A stretch of 40,347 nt of DNA. Source: Methylobacillus sp. GTDB lineage: Bacteria > Pseudomonadota > Gammaproteobacteria > Burkholderiales > Methylophilaceae. Numbering within the stretch: position 1 is the first letter of the stretch; every line of letters starts with the position of its first letter. Shown here piece by piece: positions 7,702 to 16,607 of the stretch. The translations under genes and the position numbers were made by a program. The DNA is taken from contig JAITML010000004.1 of the NCBI GenBank assembly GCA_031277395.1, positions 1 to 40,347 on the forward strand, written 5' to 3'. The notes under the pieces were generated by a model. The model was not told where the DNA came from. It ran no database searches and worked only from the letters and a program-made list of their open reading frames with translations.

Positions 7702-10431
7702 ATGAAAACTTTATTGCTGGTGGACGGCTCGTCCTATCTTTACCGCGCGTTCCACGCCTTGCCCGATCTGCGCAACAAATATCAGGAACCGACCGGCGCC
7801 ATTTACGGCGTGCTCAACATGTTGCGCCGCCTGCACAAGGATTATCCGGCGGATTACAGCGCCTGCGTGTTCGACGCGAAGGGAAAAACCTTTCGCGACG
7901 ACATTTATCCCGAATACAAAGCGAACCGCCCGCCCATGCCGCCTGACCTCGCAAGCCAGATCGCGCCGCTGCTGGAAGCGATACGCGGCCTGGGCTGGCC
8001 GCTGCTCATGGTCGATGGCGTGGAGGCCGATGACGTGATCGGCGCGCTCGCGCGTGAAGCCGAGCGCGAAGGCATGCGCACCGTTATTTCCACCGGCGAC
8101 AAGGATATCGCGCAACTCGTGAACGCCAACATCACGCTCGTCAACACCATGAGCAATGAGGTGCTCGACGAGGCCGGCGTGGAGCGCAAATTCGGCCTGC
8201 CGCCCGAACGCATCGTTGATTACCTCACCCTGATGGGCGATGCCGTGGACAACGTGCCGGGTGTGGACAAGGTCGGCCCCAAGACCGCCGTCAAATGGCT
8301 CGCGCAATACGGCACGCTGGATAATCTCATCGCGCACGCCGACGAAATGACGGGAGTGGTCGGTGAAAATCTGCGCAAGGCGCTGGCCTGGCTGCCGACC
8401 GCGCGCAAACTGCTGACCATCAAATGCGACATGGAATTGCCCGTGCGCCTGCATGAACTGACGCAACAAAAACAGGATACGGACAAGTTGATCGCGCTAT
8501 ACGAACGGCTGGAATTCAAGTCCTGGCTGCGCGAATTGACTGCGCGCGATGCGCCTCCCCCACCCGAACCGGGACAAGCCGGCTTGTTCGATCAACCGCA
8601 ATTGGCAGCGGGCAGCGCGACGCAAACACGCGATTACGAAACCCTGTTGAGCGCAGACGCGCTGCAACGCTGGCTGGAGAAGATGGGCAAGGCGGCGCTC
8701 GTGAGTTTCGACACCGAGACCACCGGCCTCGACCCCATGACCGCGCGCATCGTCGGCATGTCGTTTGCGGTGGAGGTGGGCGCGGCGGCTTATCTGCCGC
8801 TCGCGCATGACTATGCGGATGCGCCGCAGCAACTTCCGTTCGCCGAAACGCTCGCAAAACTGAAACCGCTGCTGGAAAATCCGGCGATACGCAAAGTCGG
8901 GCAGAATCTCAAATACGACAAACACATCCTTGCCAATCACGGCATCGCGCTCAACGGCATCGCGCACGACACGCTGCTGCAAAGCTATGTGCTGGAAAGT
9001 CACCGCCAGCGCAGCATGGACGACCTCGCGCTGCGCCATCTCGGTATGCGCACGATCACTTACGAGGAAATCACGGGCAAGGGCGCGAAACAAATGCCCT
9101 TCAGTCAGGTCGCGCTCACACAGGCCGGAGAATACGCCGCCGAGGATGCGGATATCACACTGCAACTGCACGAAGCGCTGTATCCGAACATCGAGGCCAA
9201 TGCGAAACTCGCATACGTTTATCGCAGCATTGAAATGCCGGTCATGGAAATTCTGTTCGGCATGGAGCGTACCGGTGTGCTGCTCGATAGCGCGATGCTG
9301 CAAACGCAAAGTCACGAGCTGGGGCGCAAATTGCTCGCGCTGGAACAGCAGGCGCACGAGCTCGCCGGACAGCCATTCAATCTTGGTTCGCCCAAACAGT
9401 TGCAGGAAATTTTGTTCGGCAAGCTCGGCATCAAGCCGCTCAAAAAAACGCCCGGCGGCACGCCCTCCACCGATGAGGACGTGTTGCAGGAGCTCGCGCT
9501 TGATCATCCGCTGCCCAAGGTGCTGCTGGAATATCGCGGCTTGTCCAAACTCAAATCCACCTACACCGACAAGCTGCCTAAAATGATCAATCCGGCCACG
9601 GGCCGCGTGCATACCAATTACAGTCAGGCTGTCGCGATCACGGGCCGCCTCGCGAGCAATGATCCCAATCTGCAAAACATTCCGGTGCGCACCGCCGAAG
9701 GCCGCCGCATCCGCGAAGCCTTCATCGCGCCGCCGGATTACGTCATCGTTTCCGCTGACTATTCGCAGATTGAGTTACGCATCATGGCGCATTTGTCGCA
9801 GGACGAAGGCTTGCTCGCCGCGTTCGCCGCGGGCGAGGATATTCACCGCGCCACCGCTGCGGAAATTTTCGGTTGCAATCGCGAGGAGGTCAGCAGCGAG
9901 CAACGCCGCTACGCCAAAATCATCAACTTCGGTCTCATCTACGGCATGTCCGCATTCGGTCTCGCCAGCACGCTCAACATCGAACGTGCTGCCGCGCAAA
10001 GTTATATCGAACGCTATTTCGCGCGCTATCCCGGCGTGCGCCGCTACATGGATGAAACCCGCATGCTCGCGCGGCAACAAGGCTATGTCGAAACCGTTTT
10101 TGGCCGCCGTTTGTGGGTGCCTGAAATCAACAGCCCCAACGTCATGCGCAGGCAAGGCGCCGAACGCGCCGCGATCAATGCGCCCATGCAAGGCACCGCC
10201 GCCGATCTCATCAAACTCGCAATGATCGCCGTGGACAACGCGCTGCGCGAGCAAAAAATCGCCAGCAAAATGGTGATGCAGGTTCACGACGAATTGGTAC
10301 TCGAAGTTCCGCAAACCGAACTCGCGCTCATTCAGGCCGAACTGCCGCGCCTCATGACCGGCGTTGCCAAACTGGACGTACCGCTGGAAGTGGAAGTCGG
10401 TTTCGGCGCGAACTGGGAAAGCGCGCATTGA
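7702..10431 (+). CDS. polA: DNA polymerase I
   Basis: This 909-residue enzyme fills gaps and removes RNA primers. The N-terminal 5'-3' exonuclease occupies about residues 1-290 (LLLVDGSSYLYRAFHAL, VEADDVIGALA, STGDKDIAQLV). The 3'-5' proofreading domain carries an intact DTETTG near residue 337, so proofreading should be active. The polymerase domain has SADYSQIELR near 683, KIINFGLIYGMSAFGLA (O-helix) and QVHDELVLEV near 859. The start at 7702 gives the conserved MKTLLLVDGSS; the frame is open 42 bases further upstream, but those residues are not family-like. No Shine-Dalgarno sequence precedes it. The stop overlaps the TTG start of the next gene. Confidence 0.97.
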   Translation: MKTLLLVDGSSYLYRAFHALPDLRNKYQEPTGAIYGVLNMLRRLHKDYPADYSACVFDAKGKTFRDDIYPEYKANRPPMPPDLASQIAPLLEAIRGLGWPLLMVDGVEADDVIGALAREAEREGMRTVISTGDKDIAQLVNANITLVNTMSNEVLDEAGVERKFGLPPERIVDYLTLMGDAVDNVPGVDKVGPKTAVKWLAQYGTLDNLIAHADEMTGVVGENLRKALAWLPTARKLLTIKCDMELPVRLHELTQQKQDTDKLIALYERLEFKSWLRELTARDAPPPPEPGQAGLFDQPQLAAGSATQTRDYETLLSADALQRWLEKMGKAALVSFDTETTGLDPMTARIVGMSFAVEVGAAAYLPLAHDYADAPQQLPFAETLAKLKPLLENPAIRKVGQNLKYDKHILANHGIALNGIAHDTLLQSYVLESHRQRSMDDLALRHLGMRTITYEEITGKGAKQMPFSQVALTQAGEYAAEDADITLQLHEALYPNIEANAKLAYVYRSIEMPVMEILFGMERTGVLLDSAMLQTQSHELGRKLLALEQQAHELAGQPFNLGSPKQLQEILFGKLGIKPLKKTPGGTPSTDEDVLQELALDHPLPKVLLEYRGLSKLKSTYTDKLPKMINPATGRVHTNYSQAVAITGRLASNDPNLQNIPVRTAEGRRIREAFIAPPDYVIVSADYSQIELRIMAHLSQDEGLLAAFAAGEDIHRATAAEIFGCNREEVSSEQRRYAKIINFGLIYGMSAFGLASTLNIERAAAQSYIERYFARYPGVRRYMDETRMLARQQGYVETVFGRRLWVPEINSPNVMRRQGAERAAINAPMQGTAADLIKLAMIAVDNALREQKIASKMVMQVHDELVLEVPQTELALIQAELPRLMTGVAKLDVPLEVEVGFGANWESAH

Positions 10432-11009
10432 AGAAAATCCTTGCCTCCGGCCAGGCTGAGCAAACCATCACCAAATCCCGCTTTGTGGCGGCGGCGGAAT
10501 ACTGCGACAGCGAGCATGCCGTGGCGATGATGTTACGGCGGCTGGCGGCGCAACATCCCCATGCGAGCCATCTTGCGTTTGCGTACAAAATTCGCGCGCC
10601 GGAGGGAATTCTGCAACGCTTTCACGACGCCGGGGAGCCCTCCGGTACCGCGGGCAAGCCCATCATGCAATATCTGGAAGGGCACGATCTCATCAATGCC
10701 TGCGTTGCGGTGGTGCGCTATTACGGCGGAATCAATCTTGGCACCGGCGGCCTCGCCCGTGCTTACGGCGGCACAGCGAAGCTCGCGCTGGAGGTGGCGA
10801 CGCTGGGTGATTTTGTCGAGATGCGCCGGATTGAGGTTGCGCTGGATTATGCGCAACTCGATCGCTTTTTGCGCGATGCGGAAAAACTGCATGCCGAAAT
10901 TCTGGGCAAGGATTTCGGCGAACGCGTGACAATCACGGCATCAGTTCCGGCCGATGTGGCGCAGGAACTGCTGGATCGCCACTGCGGAAATCAAACCCGA
11001 TCCCAGTAG
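10428..11009 (+). CDS. IMPACT/YigZ family protein
   Basis: This 193-residue protein carries the UPF0029/IMPACT N-terminal domain: ITKSRFVAAAEY, then HASHLAFAYKI, then DAGEPSGTAGKPI, then VVRYYGGINLGTGGLARAYG. A smaller C-terminal domain follows from about residue 135. E. coli YigZ is the close relative; the family is linked to translation control, but the biochemical role in bacteria is not settled. The start is TTG at 10428, overlapping the polA stop (TTGA), so translation is probably coupled to polA. The 3' end overlaps the convergent LysR gene by 19 bases. Confidence 0.88.
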   Translation: MKKILASGQAEQTITKSRFVAAAEYCDSEHAVAMMLRRLAAQHPHASHLAFAYKIRAPEGILQRFHDAGEPSGTAGKPIMQYLEGHDLINACVAVVRYYGGINLGTGGLARAYGGTAKLALEVATLGDFVEMRRIEVALDYAQLDRFLRDAEKLHAEILGKDFGERVTITASVPADVAQELLDRHCGNQTRSQ

Positions 11010-11896
11010 GGCCGCGGCCCGAAACGTTCCGCCAGGAAATCCACAAAGACGCGAATCTTGAGCGGCAAATGACGGGTGGGCATGTGGATGGCGTAGATGT
11101 GGCGCTTGATCGGGATATACTTGGAAAGCACGGCTTGCAGTCGCCCGGCTTGCAAATCCTTGCCGATGAGAAAGGTCGGCAGCAGCGCGAGGCCGAGGCC
11201 ACTAAGCACGGCCTGCGACAGCGCATCATCATCGTTGATGCGCAAGCGTCCCGAAACAGGCACGGCGATTTCTCCCGTCGGGCCGGTGAAACGCCACATG
11301 CCTTTGTCACCCGAGTGGATATAGTCGAGGCAATTGTGATGTTCCAGATCTTCCGGTCTTTTGGGAATGCCGAAGCGTTTGAAATAATCGGGCGTGGCGC
11401 ACAGTTTGCTGCCCGCAGGGGCGATGTTGCGGGCGACCCTGTTTTCGGGCGGTGTTTCGCACACGCGAATGACCACGTCGTAACCTTCTTCCGCCATATC
11501 GACCGGACGATCAATGATGGTCATGTCCATGTCGATTTCCGGATAACGGTTGAGAAAATCCGACAGCGCGGGCGCGATGTGCAGCGTGCCGAAAGCGACC
11601 GAGGCCGCGACGCGCAAGGTGCCGCGCGGCACTGCGTTAAGACTGTCCACCACTTGTTGCGCGGCTTCCGTCTCCTGCTTGATGCGTTGGCAATGTTCGA
11701 AAAACGCAACGCCGACTTCGGTGGCGCTGAGATGGCGCGTGCTGCGGTTGAGCAGGCGCGCGCCCAGACCTTTTTCCAGATTGGCCACCGCCTTGCTGAT
11801 GGCCGAGCGTGAGACGCCAAGTTGCTGCGCCGCGCCGGAAAAACTCCCGGCTTCTATGACTTCCGCGAAAATAAGCATGAGATTGAGGTCTTGCAT
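10991..11896 (-). CDS. LysR-type transcriptional regulator
   Basis: This 301-residue protein has a LysR winged helix-turn-helix at residues 1-60 (AEVIEAGSFSGAAQQLGVSRSAISKAVANLEKGLG, written here as two motifs: GSFSGAAQQLGVS and SAISKAVANLE). LLNRSTRHLSATEVG follows, then the two-lobed co-inducer domain beginning PRGTLRVAASVAFG. The inducer is unknown. The ATG at 11896 is preferred over a TTG three codons upstream. It is divergent from gdhA with 92 bases between, where a tandem palindrome overlaps the gdhA -35 box. LysR genes often control their divergent neighbour, so control of gdhA is a reasonable inference but not shown. Its 3' end overlaps the IMPACT-family gene. Confidence 0.9.
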   Translation of the reverse strand: MQDLNLMLIFAEVIEAGSFSGAAQQLGVSRSAISKAVANLEKGLGARLLNRSTRHLSATEVGVAFFEHCQRIKQETEAAQQVVDSLNAVPRGTLRVAASVAFGTLHIAPALSDFLNRYPEIDMDMTIIDRPVDMAEEGYDVVIRVCETPPENRVARNIAPAGSKLCATPDYFKRFGIPKRPEDLEHHNCLDYIHSGDKGMWRFTGPTGEIAVPVSGRLRINDDDALSQAVLSGLGLALLPTFLIGKDLQAGRLQAVLSKYIPIKRHIYAIHMPTRHLPLKIRVFVDFLAERFGPRPYWDRV

Positions 11897-11914
11897 GATC
11901 GTCAACTTTCTGGC

Positions 11915-11931
11915 AACATCATGTTGAACAT
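11915..11931. promoter_or_regulatory. Tandem palindrome, candidate LysR operator between LysR gene and gdhA
   Basis: AACAT-c-ATGTT-g-AACAT contains two interlocked perfect 11-bp palindromes (11915-11925 and 11921-11931). It overlaps the predicted gdhA -35 box and lies 19 bases from the LysR start codon. LysR regulators usually bind short interrupted dyads in exactly such a divergent region. Confidence 0.45.
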
Positions 11932-11953
11932 TCTAGCTGCTTCATGGCATAAT
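11924..11953 (+). promoter_or_regulatory. Candidate sigma-70 promoter of gdhA
   Basis: TTGAAC (11924-11929), 18 bases, CATAAT (11948-11953). Transcription would start near 11960, giving a leader of about 29 bases. The -35 box lies inside the tandem palindrome at 11915-11931, so a protein bound there would affect gdhA. Confidence 0.55.
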
Positions 11954-11988
11954 TTCCACACTTTGCACATATTGAAAGTTTTCACATC

Positions 11989-13332
11989 ATGAAATATCGC
12001 AATCTCCCCGACTTTCTGGAATACGTTAAAAGTCGTGATCCGCATCAAGTCGAATTCAATCAAGCCGTTCAGGAAGTCATGGGCAGCCTGTGGGGGTTCA
12101 TCGAAAAAAATCCGCATTACGCCGATGCCGGTTTGTTGGAACGATTGGTAGAGCCCGAGCGCGTGATCCAGTTTCGCGTAGCCTGGGCGGATGACAAAAA
12201 CCAGACCCACGTCAACCGCGCCTTCCGCATTCAGCACAACTCGGCCATTGGCCCGTTCAAGGGCGGGATGCGTTTTCATCCCTCGGTCAATCTGTCCATT
12301 CTCAAATTTCTCGCGTTCGAGCAGACCTTCAAAAACGCGCTGACCACGCTGCCCATGGGTGGCGGCAAAGGCGGTTCGGATTTCGACCCCAAGGGCAAGA
12401 GCCGCGACGAAGTCATGCGTTTCTGTCAGGCATTGATGATAGAACTCTACCGCCACCTCGGGCCGGACACGGATGTCCCGGCAGGCGATATTGGCGTCGG
12501 CGGCCGCGAAGTCGGTTTTATGACGGGCATGATGAAAAAGCTTTCCAACCAATCTGCCTGCGTGTTCACCGGCAAGGGGTTGTCGTTTGGCGGCAGCCTC
12601 ATCCGCCCCGAAGCGACAGGTTATGGTCTCGTCTATCTCATCGAAAACATGCTGGAACGCAATGGTCGTGACATGAAAGGCATGCGCGTCGCAGTTTCCG
12701 GCTCGGGCAATGTTTCGCAATACGCAATTGAAAAATGCATGCAGCTCGGCGCGAAGGTCATCACCGCCTCGGATTCCGCCGGTACGGTGATCGACGAAGC
12801 AGGTTTCACGCCGGAAAAACTCGCTGCGCTCATGAAGATCAAAAACGAGGATTACGGCCGCATCAAGGATTACGCCGACAAATTCGGCCTGCGCTACGAA
12901 GCAGGCAAAAAACCGTGGGGCGTCAAGGTTGATATCGCTCTGCCGTGTGCGACGCAGAACGAACTGACCGGCGATTGCGCGCGCGAGCTGGTCAAAAATG
13001 GCGTCAGCTACGTCGGCGAAGGCGCGAACATGCCTTCCACACTGGAAGCCGTCGAAGTGTTCCTGCACGCGAAAGTCCATTTCGCTCCTGGCAAGGCTGC
13101 CAATGCAGGCGGCGTGGCCACCTCCGGCCTCGAAATGTCGCAAAATGCGGCGCGTCTGTCGTGGGACAGAAACGAAGTCGATGACCGCCTCAAGCAAATC
13201 ATGCGCGGCATTCACGAAAACTGCGTCAAATACGGCGAGCGCGACAAGGGCTTCGTCAACTACGTTGATGGCGCCAATATTGCCGGCTTCGTCAAGGTTG
13301 CCGACGCGATGCTCGCGCAAGGTTTGTATTAA
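11989..13332 (+). CDS. gdhA: NADP-type glutamate dehydrogenase
   Basis: This 447-residue enzyme reductively aminates 2-oxoglutarate with ammonium to give glutamate in the cytoplasm. The length fits the hexameric NADP-linked class. The substrate domain has the IGPFKGGMRFHPSVN motif and LPMGGGKGGSDFDPKGKS, which contains the catalytic-region lysine. PAGDIGVGGREVGFM follows, and the Rossmann part has VAVSGSGNVSQYAIEK. NADP rather than NAD preference is inferred from the class. The start matches E. coli GdhA in spacing before FLEYVKSRDPHQVEFNQAV. A strong bidirectional terminator follows. The divergent LysR gene may control it. Confidence 0.96.
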   Translation: MKYRNLPDFLEYVKSRDPHQVEFNQAVQEVMGSLWGFIEKNPHYADAGLLERLVEPERVIQFRVAWADDKNQTHVNRAFRIQHNSAIGPFKGGMRFHPSVNLSILKFLAFEQTFKNALTTLPMGGGKGGSDFDPKGKSRDEVMRFCQALMIELYRHLGPDTDVPAGDIGVGGREVGFMTGMMKKLSNQSACVFTGKGLSFGGSLIRPEATGYGLVYLIENMLERNGRDMKGMRVAVSGSGNVSQYAIEKCMQLGAKVITASDSAGTVIDEAGFTPEKLAALMKIKNEDYGRIKDYADKFGLRYEAGKKPWGVKVDIALPCATQNELTGDCARELVKNGVSYVGEGANMPSTLEAVEVFLHAKVHFAPGKAANAGGVATSGLEMSQNAARLSWDRNEVDDRLKQIMRGIHENCVKYGERDKGFVNYVDGANIAGFVKVADAMLAQGLY

Positions 13333-13350
13333 ACAGCGTCCGTCACAAGT

Positions 13351-13387
13351 AAAAATGGCCGGCGGAAAAATCTGCCGGCCATTTTTT
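13351..13387. terminator. Bidirectional terminator between gdhA and xth
   Basis: The 13-bp stem AAAAATGGCCGGC (13351-13363) with GCCGGCCATTTTT (13374-13386) has a 10-base loop. It has an A-run before and a T-run after, so it can end transcripts from both directions: gdhA on plus, and the long kdsD-to-xth unit on minus. Confidence 0.95.
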
Positions 13388-13398
13388 ATACGTCTCAA

Positions 13399-14169
13399 TT
13401 AAATTTTCTTCAACTCCGCGATCACCGGCGTGTGGTCGGACGGCCGTTCGAGTTTGCGCGGCGCTTTGTCCACCCAGCAACGTGTGCAAATGGTTTTGAG
13501 TGGAGGCGTGAGCAGGATGTGGTCGATGCGCAAGCCGAGGTTACGACGGAAGGCGGCCATGCGGTAATCCCACCAGGAATAGTGCCCGGGCTGATCTTCA
13601 AACAAACGAAAAGCGTCGGTGAGACCAAGCGCGGTCAATGCCTGAAATGCCGCGCGTTCGGGCGGGCTGACGAGCACCTGCCCCGCCCATGCGGCGGGAT
13701 CATGCACATCGCGATCTTCCGGCGCGATGTTGTAGTCACCGAGCAACGCAAGTTCGGGATGCTGCGCGATTTCGTTTGCAAGCCAGTCACGCAGCGCGGC
13801 GAGCCAGGCAAGTTTGTACTGATATTTGTCGGAATCCAGGCTTTGGCCATTGGGCATATAGGCGCAAACAATGCGGATGCCGTTGGTCGTGGCGGCAATC
13901 ACACGCTTTTGCTCATCCGGATAATTCGGCAGATTGATGCTCACATCCGCAAGCGCATGTTTGCTCAAAATCGCAACGCCGTTGTAGGTTTTTTGTCCGG
14001 CGTGAACGGCGTGATAACCGGCAGCTTGAACCGCATCAAACGGAAATTTCGCATCCTCCAGCTTGGTTTCCTGCAAGCACAACACATCCGGCTGCTCGCT
14101 TGCGAGCCACGCCAGCACATGCGGCAAACGCACGTTGAGCGAGTTGACATTCCATGTGGCAATTTTCAT
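13399..14169 (-). CDS. xth: Exodeoxyribonuclease III
   Basis: This 256-residue AP endonuclease/3'-5' exonuclease acts in base excision repair. It shows the exonuclease-endonuclease-phosphatase motifs in order: KIATWNVNSLNVRL, CLQETKLED (metal-binding Glu), GDYNIAPEDRDV (catalytic Asp/Asn pair) and RPSDHTPVIAEL (final Asp-His). The length is typical. Its ATG overlaps the prlC stop by 4 bases (ATGA), which implies coupled translation. It is the last gene of the long minus-strand run, just before the strong terminator. Other paralogues such as ExoA-type enzymes share these motifs, so the exact name is slightly less certain than the function. Confidence 0.95.
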   Translation of the reverse strand: MKIATWNVNSLNVRLPHVLAWLASEQPDVLCLQETKLEDAKFPFDAVQAAGYHAVHAGQKTYNGVAILSKHALADVSINLPNYPDEQKRVIAATTNGIRIVCAYMPNGQSLDSDKYQYKLAWLAALRDWLANEIAQHPELALLGDYNIAPEDRDVHDPAAWAGQVLVSPPERAAFQALTALGLTDAFRLFEDQPGHYSWWDYRMAAFRRNLGLRIDHILLTPPLKTICTRCWVDKAPRKLERPSDHTPVIAELKKI

Positions 14170-16205
14170 GCGGCGGCTTCGGTCATGCCGTTATGGCGCA
14201 GCAACGCATCCAGCGTCGGTTCGCGTCCGCGGAAAGCGACGAAGGATTCCAGCGCGGGACGCGTGCCGCCTTGCGCGAGAATTTCGTTCCAGAACCTGTG
14301 GCCGGTTTCCGCGCTCAATACGCCGTTTTCCTCAAACAAACTGTAGGCATCGGCAGAGAGCACTTCCGCCCATTTATAGCTGTAGTAACCGGCCGCGTAA
14401 CCACCTGCGAAAATATGCGAGAAATTATTGGGAAAGCGATTCCAGTCTGGCGGACGCACCACGGCGACTTCGTCGCGTACCTGTTCCAGAAGTTGCAGCG
14501 GTGTTTGCTCTCCCTTGGGATCAAAACTACCGTGCAGCAACATGTCGAATAACGCGAATTCGATCTGTCGCAAAGTCTGCATTCCCGCCTGAAAATTTTT
14601 CGCTGTAACCATTTTGTCGAATAACGCGCGTGGCAGATGCTCGCCGCTATCGACATGGCGCGTCATGTGTTTGAGCACATCCCATTCCCAACAGAAATTT
14701 TCCATGAACTGGCTCGGCAACTCGACCGCATCCCACTCCACTCCCTTGATGCCGGACACACTGTACTCCTCGACGCGCGTGAGCAAATGATGCAAACCGT
14801 GACCGAATTCGTGGAACAGCGTGATGACTTCGTCGTGCGTGAACAGCGCGGGCTTGCCGCCAACCGGCGCGGAGAAATTGCAGGTAAGAAATGCAACCGG
14901 TATTTCCACGCCGCGCGATTTTTTGCGGCGCGTAATGGCTTCATCCATCCATGCGCCGCCGCGTTTTCCGTTGCGCGCGTAGAGGTCGAGATAAAACTGG
15001 CCGATCAATGCGCCGGATGCATCCGCGATATCATAAAACGTCACATCCTTGTGCCAGCTCGGCGCTTCGAATTTGCGCACCTGCACGCCGTAGAGCGTTT
15101 CGACTACCTTGAACAAGCCTTGCAGCACGCGTGGTTCCGGGAAATATTGTTTGACCTCCTGATCAGAGAACGCATATTTTTCCTCGCGCAATTTTTCCGA
15201 AACATAAGCCACATCCCACGCCTGCATGTCCGGCAGAGCAAGTTTTTCGGCGGCGTAAATTTCCAGTTCTTCCATATCCTTTTCCGCGAACGGTCGCGCG
15301 CGCGCCGCAAGCGACCGCAGAAAATCCAGCACCTGCGGCACGGTTTGCGCCATCTTGGTGGCAAGCGAAACTTCGGCGTAACTGGCATAGCCAAGCAAGC
15401 GCGCGGATTCGGCGCGCAGCTCCAGAATTTGCGTGATGAGTCTGGTGTTGTCCCACTCCGGTTTGCCGAATTCCGAGGCGCGCGTGGCGTAGGCGAAATA
15501 GAGTTTTTCGCGCAGGGCACGATTGTCCGCATATTGCAGCACCGGCATGTAGGAAGGGAAATGCAGCGTGAATTTCCAGCCTGGATTTTTGTCCGCTTCG
15601 GCTGCCTCGCGCGCGGCCTGCAGCACATCTTCGGGAATACCGGCAAGTTCGGATTTTTGCTCGACGAAATGCGCGAAATCATTGGTCGTGTCGAGCAGAT
15701 TTTCCTCAAATTTGGCCGATAACGTGGACAGCTTTTCCTGAATTGCCTTGAAGTGCGCTTTTTTGTCTTCGGGTAATTCCGCGCCGCCGAGACGGAAATC
15801 GCGCAATTCGTTTTCGACAATCTTGCGTTGCTCGGGTGTGAGTTTTGTAAAATCGGCGCTTGCGCGAAGCGTGCGGAATTTCGCATACAAGGCTTCGTTC
15901 TGCGAAAGATCGGCATAAAACGCGGTCAGTACAGGCAGATTGGCATTGTAGGCTTCGCGTAATTCTGGCGTATTGACGACCGCATTCATGTGCGACACCT
16001 GTGACCACGCACGCGCGATTTTTTCTTCCATATCCTCCAGCGGCCGTACAAAATTGTCCCAATCCGGCGGCGTGTTGTCGCGGCTTGATGCAGCGATCAA
16101 ATCGCGTGCTTCGTTCAGTAGTTGCGTGATTGCAGGTGTGACGTGCTCGGGCTTGATTTGGTCAAATTGCGGTAGTCCGGAAAAATGGAGCAGGGGATTT
16201 TGCAT
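14166..16205 (-). CDS. prlC: Oligopeptidase A (M3 family zinc metallopeptidase)
   Basis: This 679-residue cytoplasmic enzyme degrades short peptides, including cleaved signal peptides. The zinc site HEFGHGLHH is followed about 28 residues later by the ELPSQFMENFCWE stretch that supplies the third ligand (Glu). The N-terminus NPLLHFSGLPQFDQIKPEHVTPA is typical of PrlC. The length matches the family (about 680). The gene lies 8 bases after the DUF4870 gene and overlaps xth by 4 bases, so it belongs to the same transcript. Nothing looks broken; all M3 landmarks are present. Confidence 0.96.
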   Translation of the reverse strand: MQNPLLHFSGLPQFDQIKPEHVTPAITQLLNEARDLIAASSRDNTPPDWDNFVRPLEDMEEKIARAWSQVSHMNAVVNTPELREAYNANLPVLTAFYADLSQNEALYAKFRTLRASADFTKLTPEQRKIVENELRDFRLGGAELPEDKKAHFKAIQEKLSTLSAKFEENLLDTTNDFAHFVEQKSELAGIPEDVLQAAREAAEADKNPGWKFTLHFPSYMPVLQYADNRALREKLYFAYATRASEFGKPEWDNTRLITQILELRAESARLLGYASYAEVSLATKMAQTVPQVLDFLRSLAARARPFAEKDMEELEIYAAEKLALPDMQAWDVAYVSEKLREEKYAFSDQEVKQYFPEPRVLQGLFKVVETLYGVQVRKFEAPSWHKDVTFYDIADASGALIGQFYLDLYARNGKRGGAWMDEAITRRKKSRGVEIPVAFLTCNFSAPVGGKPALFTHDEVITLFHEFGHGLHHLLTRVEEYSVSGIKGVEWDAVELPSQFMENFCWEWDVLKHMTRHVDSGEHLPRALFDKMVTAKNFQAGMQTLRQIEFALFDMLLHGSFDPKGEQTPLQLLEQVRDEVAVVRPPDWNRFPNNFSHIFAGGYAAGYYSYKWAEVLSADAYSLFEENGVLSAETGHRFWNEILAQGGTRPALESFVAFRGREPTLDALLRHNGMTEAAA

Positions 16206-16213
16206 GTATTTCC

Positions 16214-16567
16214 TTATTTGACGAGATGCAGGGCAAACGGGTATTCACGGAGTTCGCCCTTGTTTGCAATCGAACCCGCCATGCCGCATAAAAACATGCT
16301 GCCCAGCCACAGCAGGCCGAACATCAGGATGCCGAACAATCCGAGTAAAAAGTGCGTCAGCACTCCCAACACGATGTAGATAATCAGCAGCGTGATCTGA
16401 AAATTGAGCGCCTCGCGTGCGTGCGCGGCGATGAATTTGCTTTCGTCTTTTTTGAGCAGCCAGACCATCAGGCTGGGAATGAAGAAAAGAATGATCCCGC
16501 CAAAATGCGTGAGCATGGCGATATTGCGTTCTTGCGAAGATGCGAAAAAGATCGGATCGTCGGTCAT
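16214..16567 (-). CDS. DUF4870/Tic20-like small membrane protein
   Basis: This 117-residue protein starts with an ER-N-A motif (SQERNIAMLTHFGGIILFFIPSL) and has three or four membrane spans, about residues 17-40, 55-75 and 78-98. The segment DESKFIAAHAREALNFQ between the first and second spans is the recognisable DUF4870 core. The function is unknown. It lies between ptsI and prlC with gaps of 40 and 8 bases, in the long minus-strand run. A good GGAGG-type site (ggaggcttc) precedes the ATG. Confidence 0.85.
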   Translation of the reverse strand: MTDDPIFFASSQERNIAMLTHFGGIILFFIPSLMVWLLKKDESKFIAAHAREALNFQITLLIIYIVLGVLTHFLLGLFGILMFGLLWLGSMFLCGMAGSIANKGELREYPFALHLVK

Positions 16568-16607
16568 GATGAAGCCTCCCGATTGGTTGAATTGAATGCC
16601 CTTGTGT

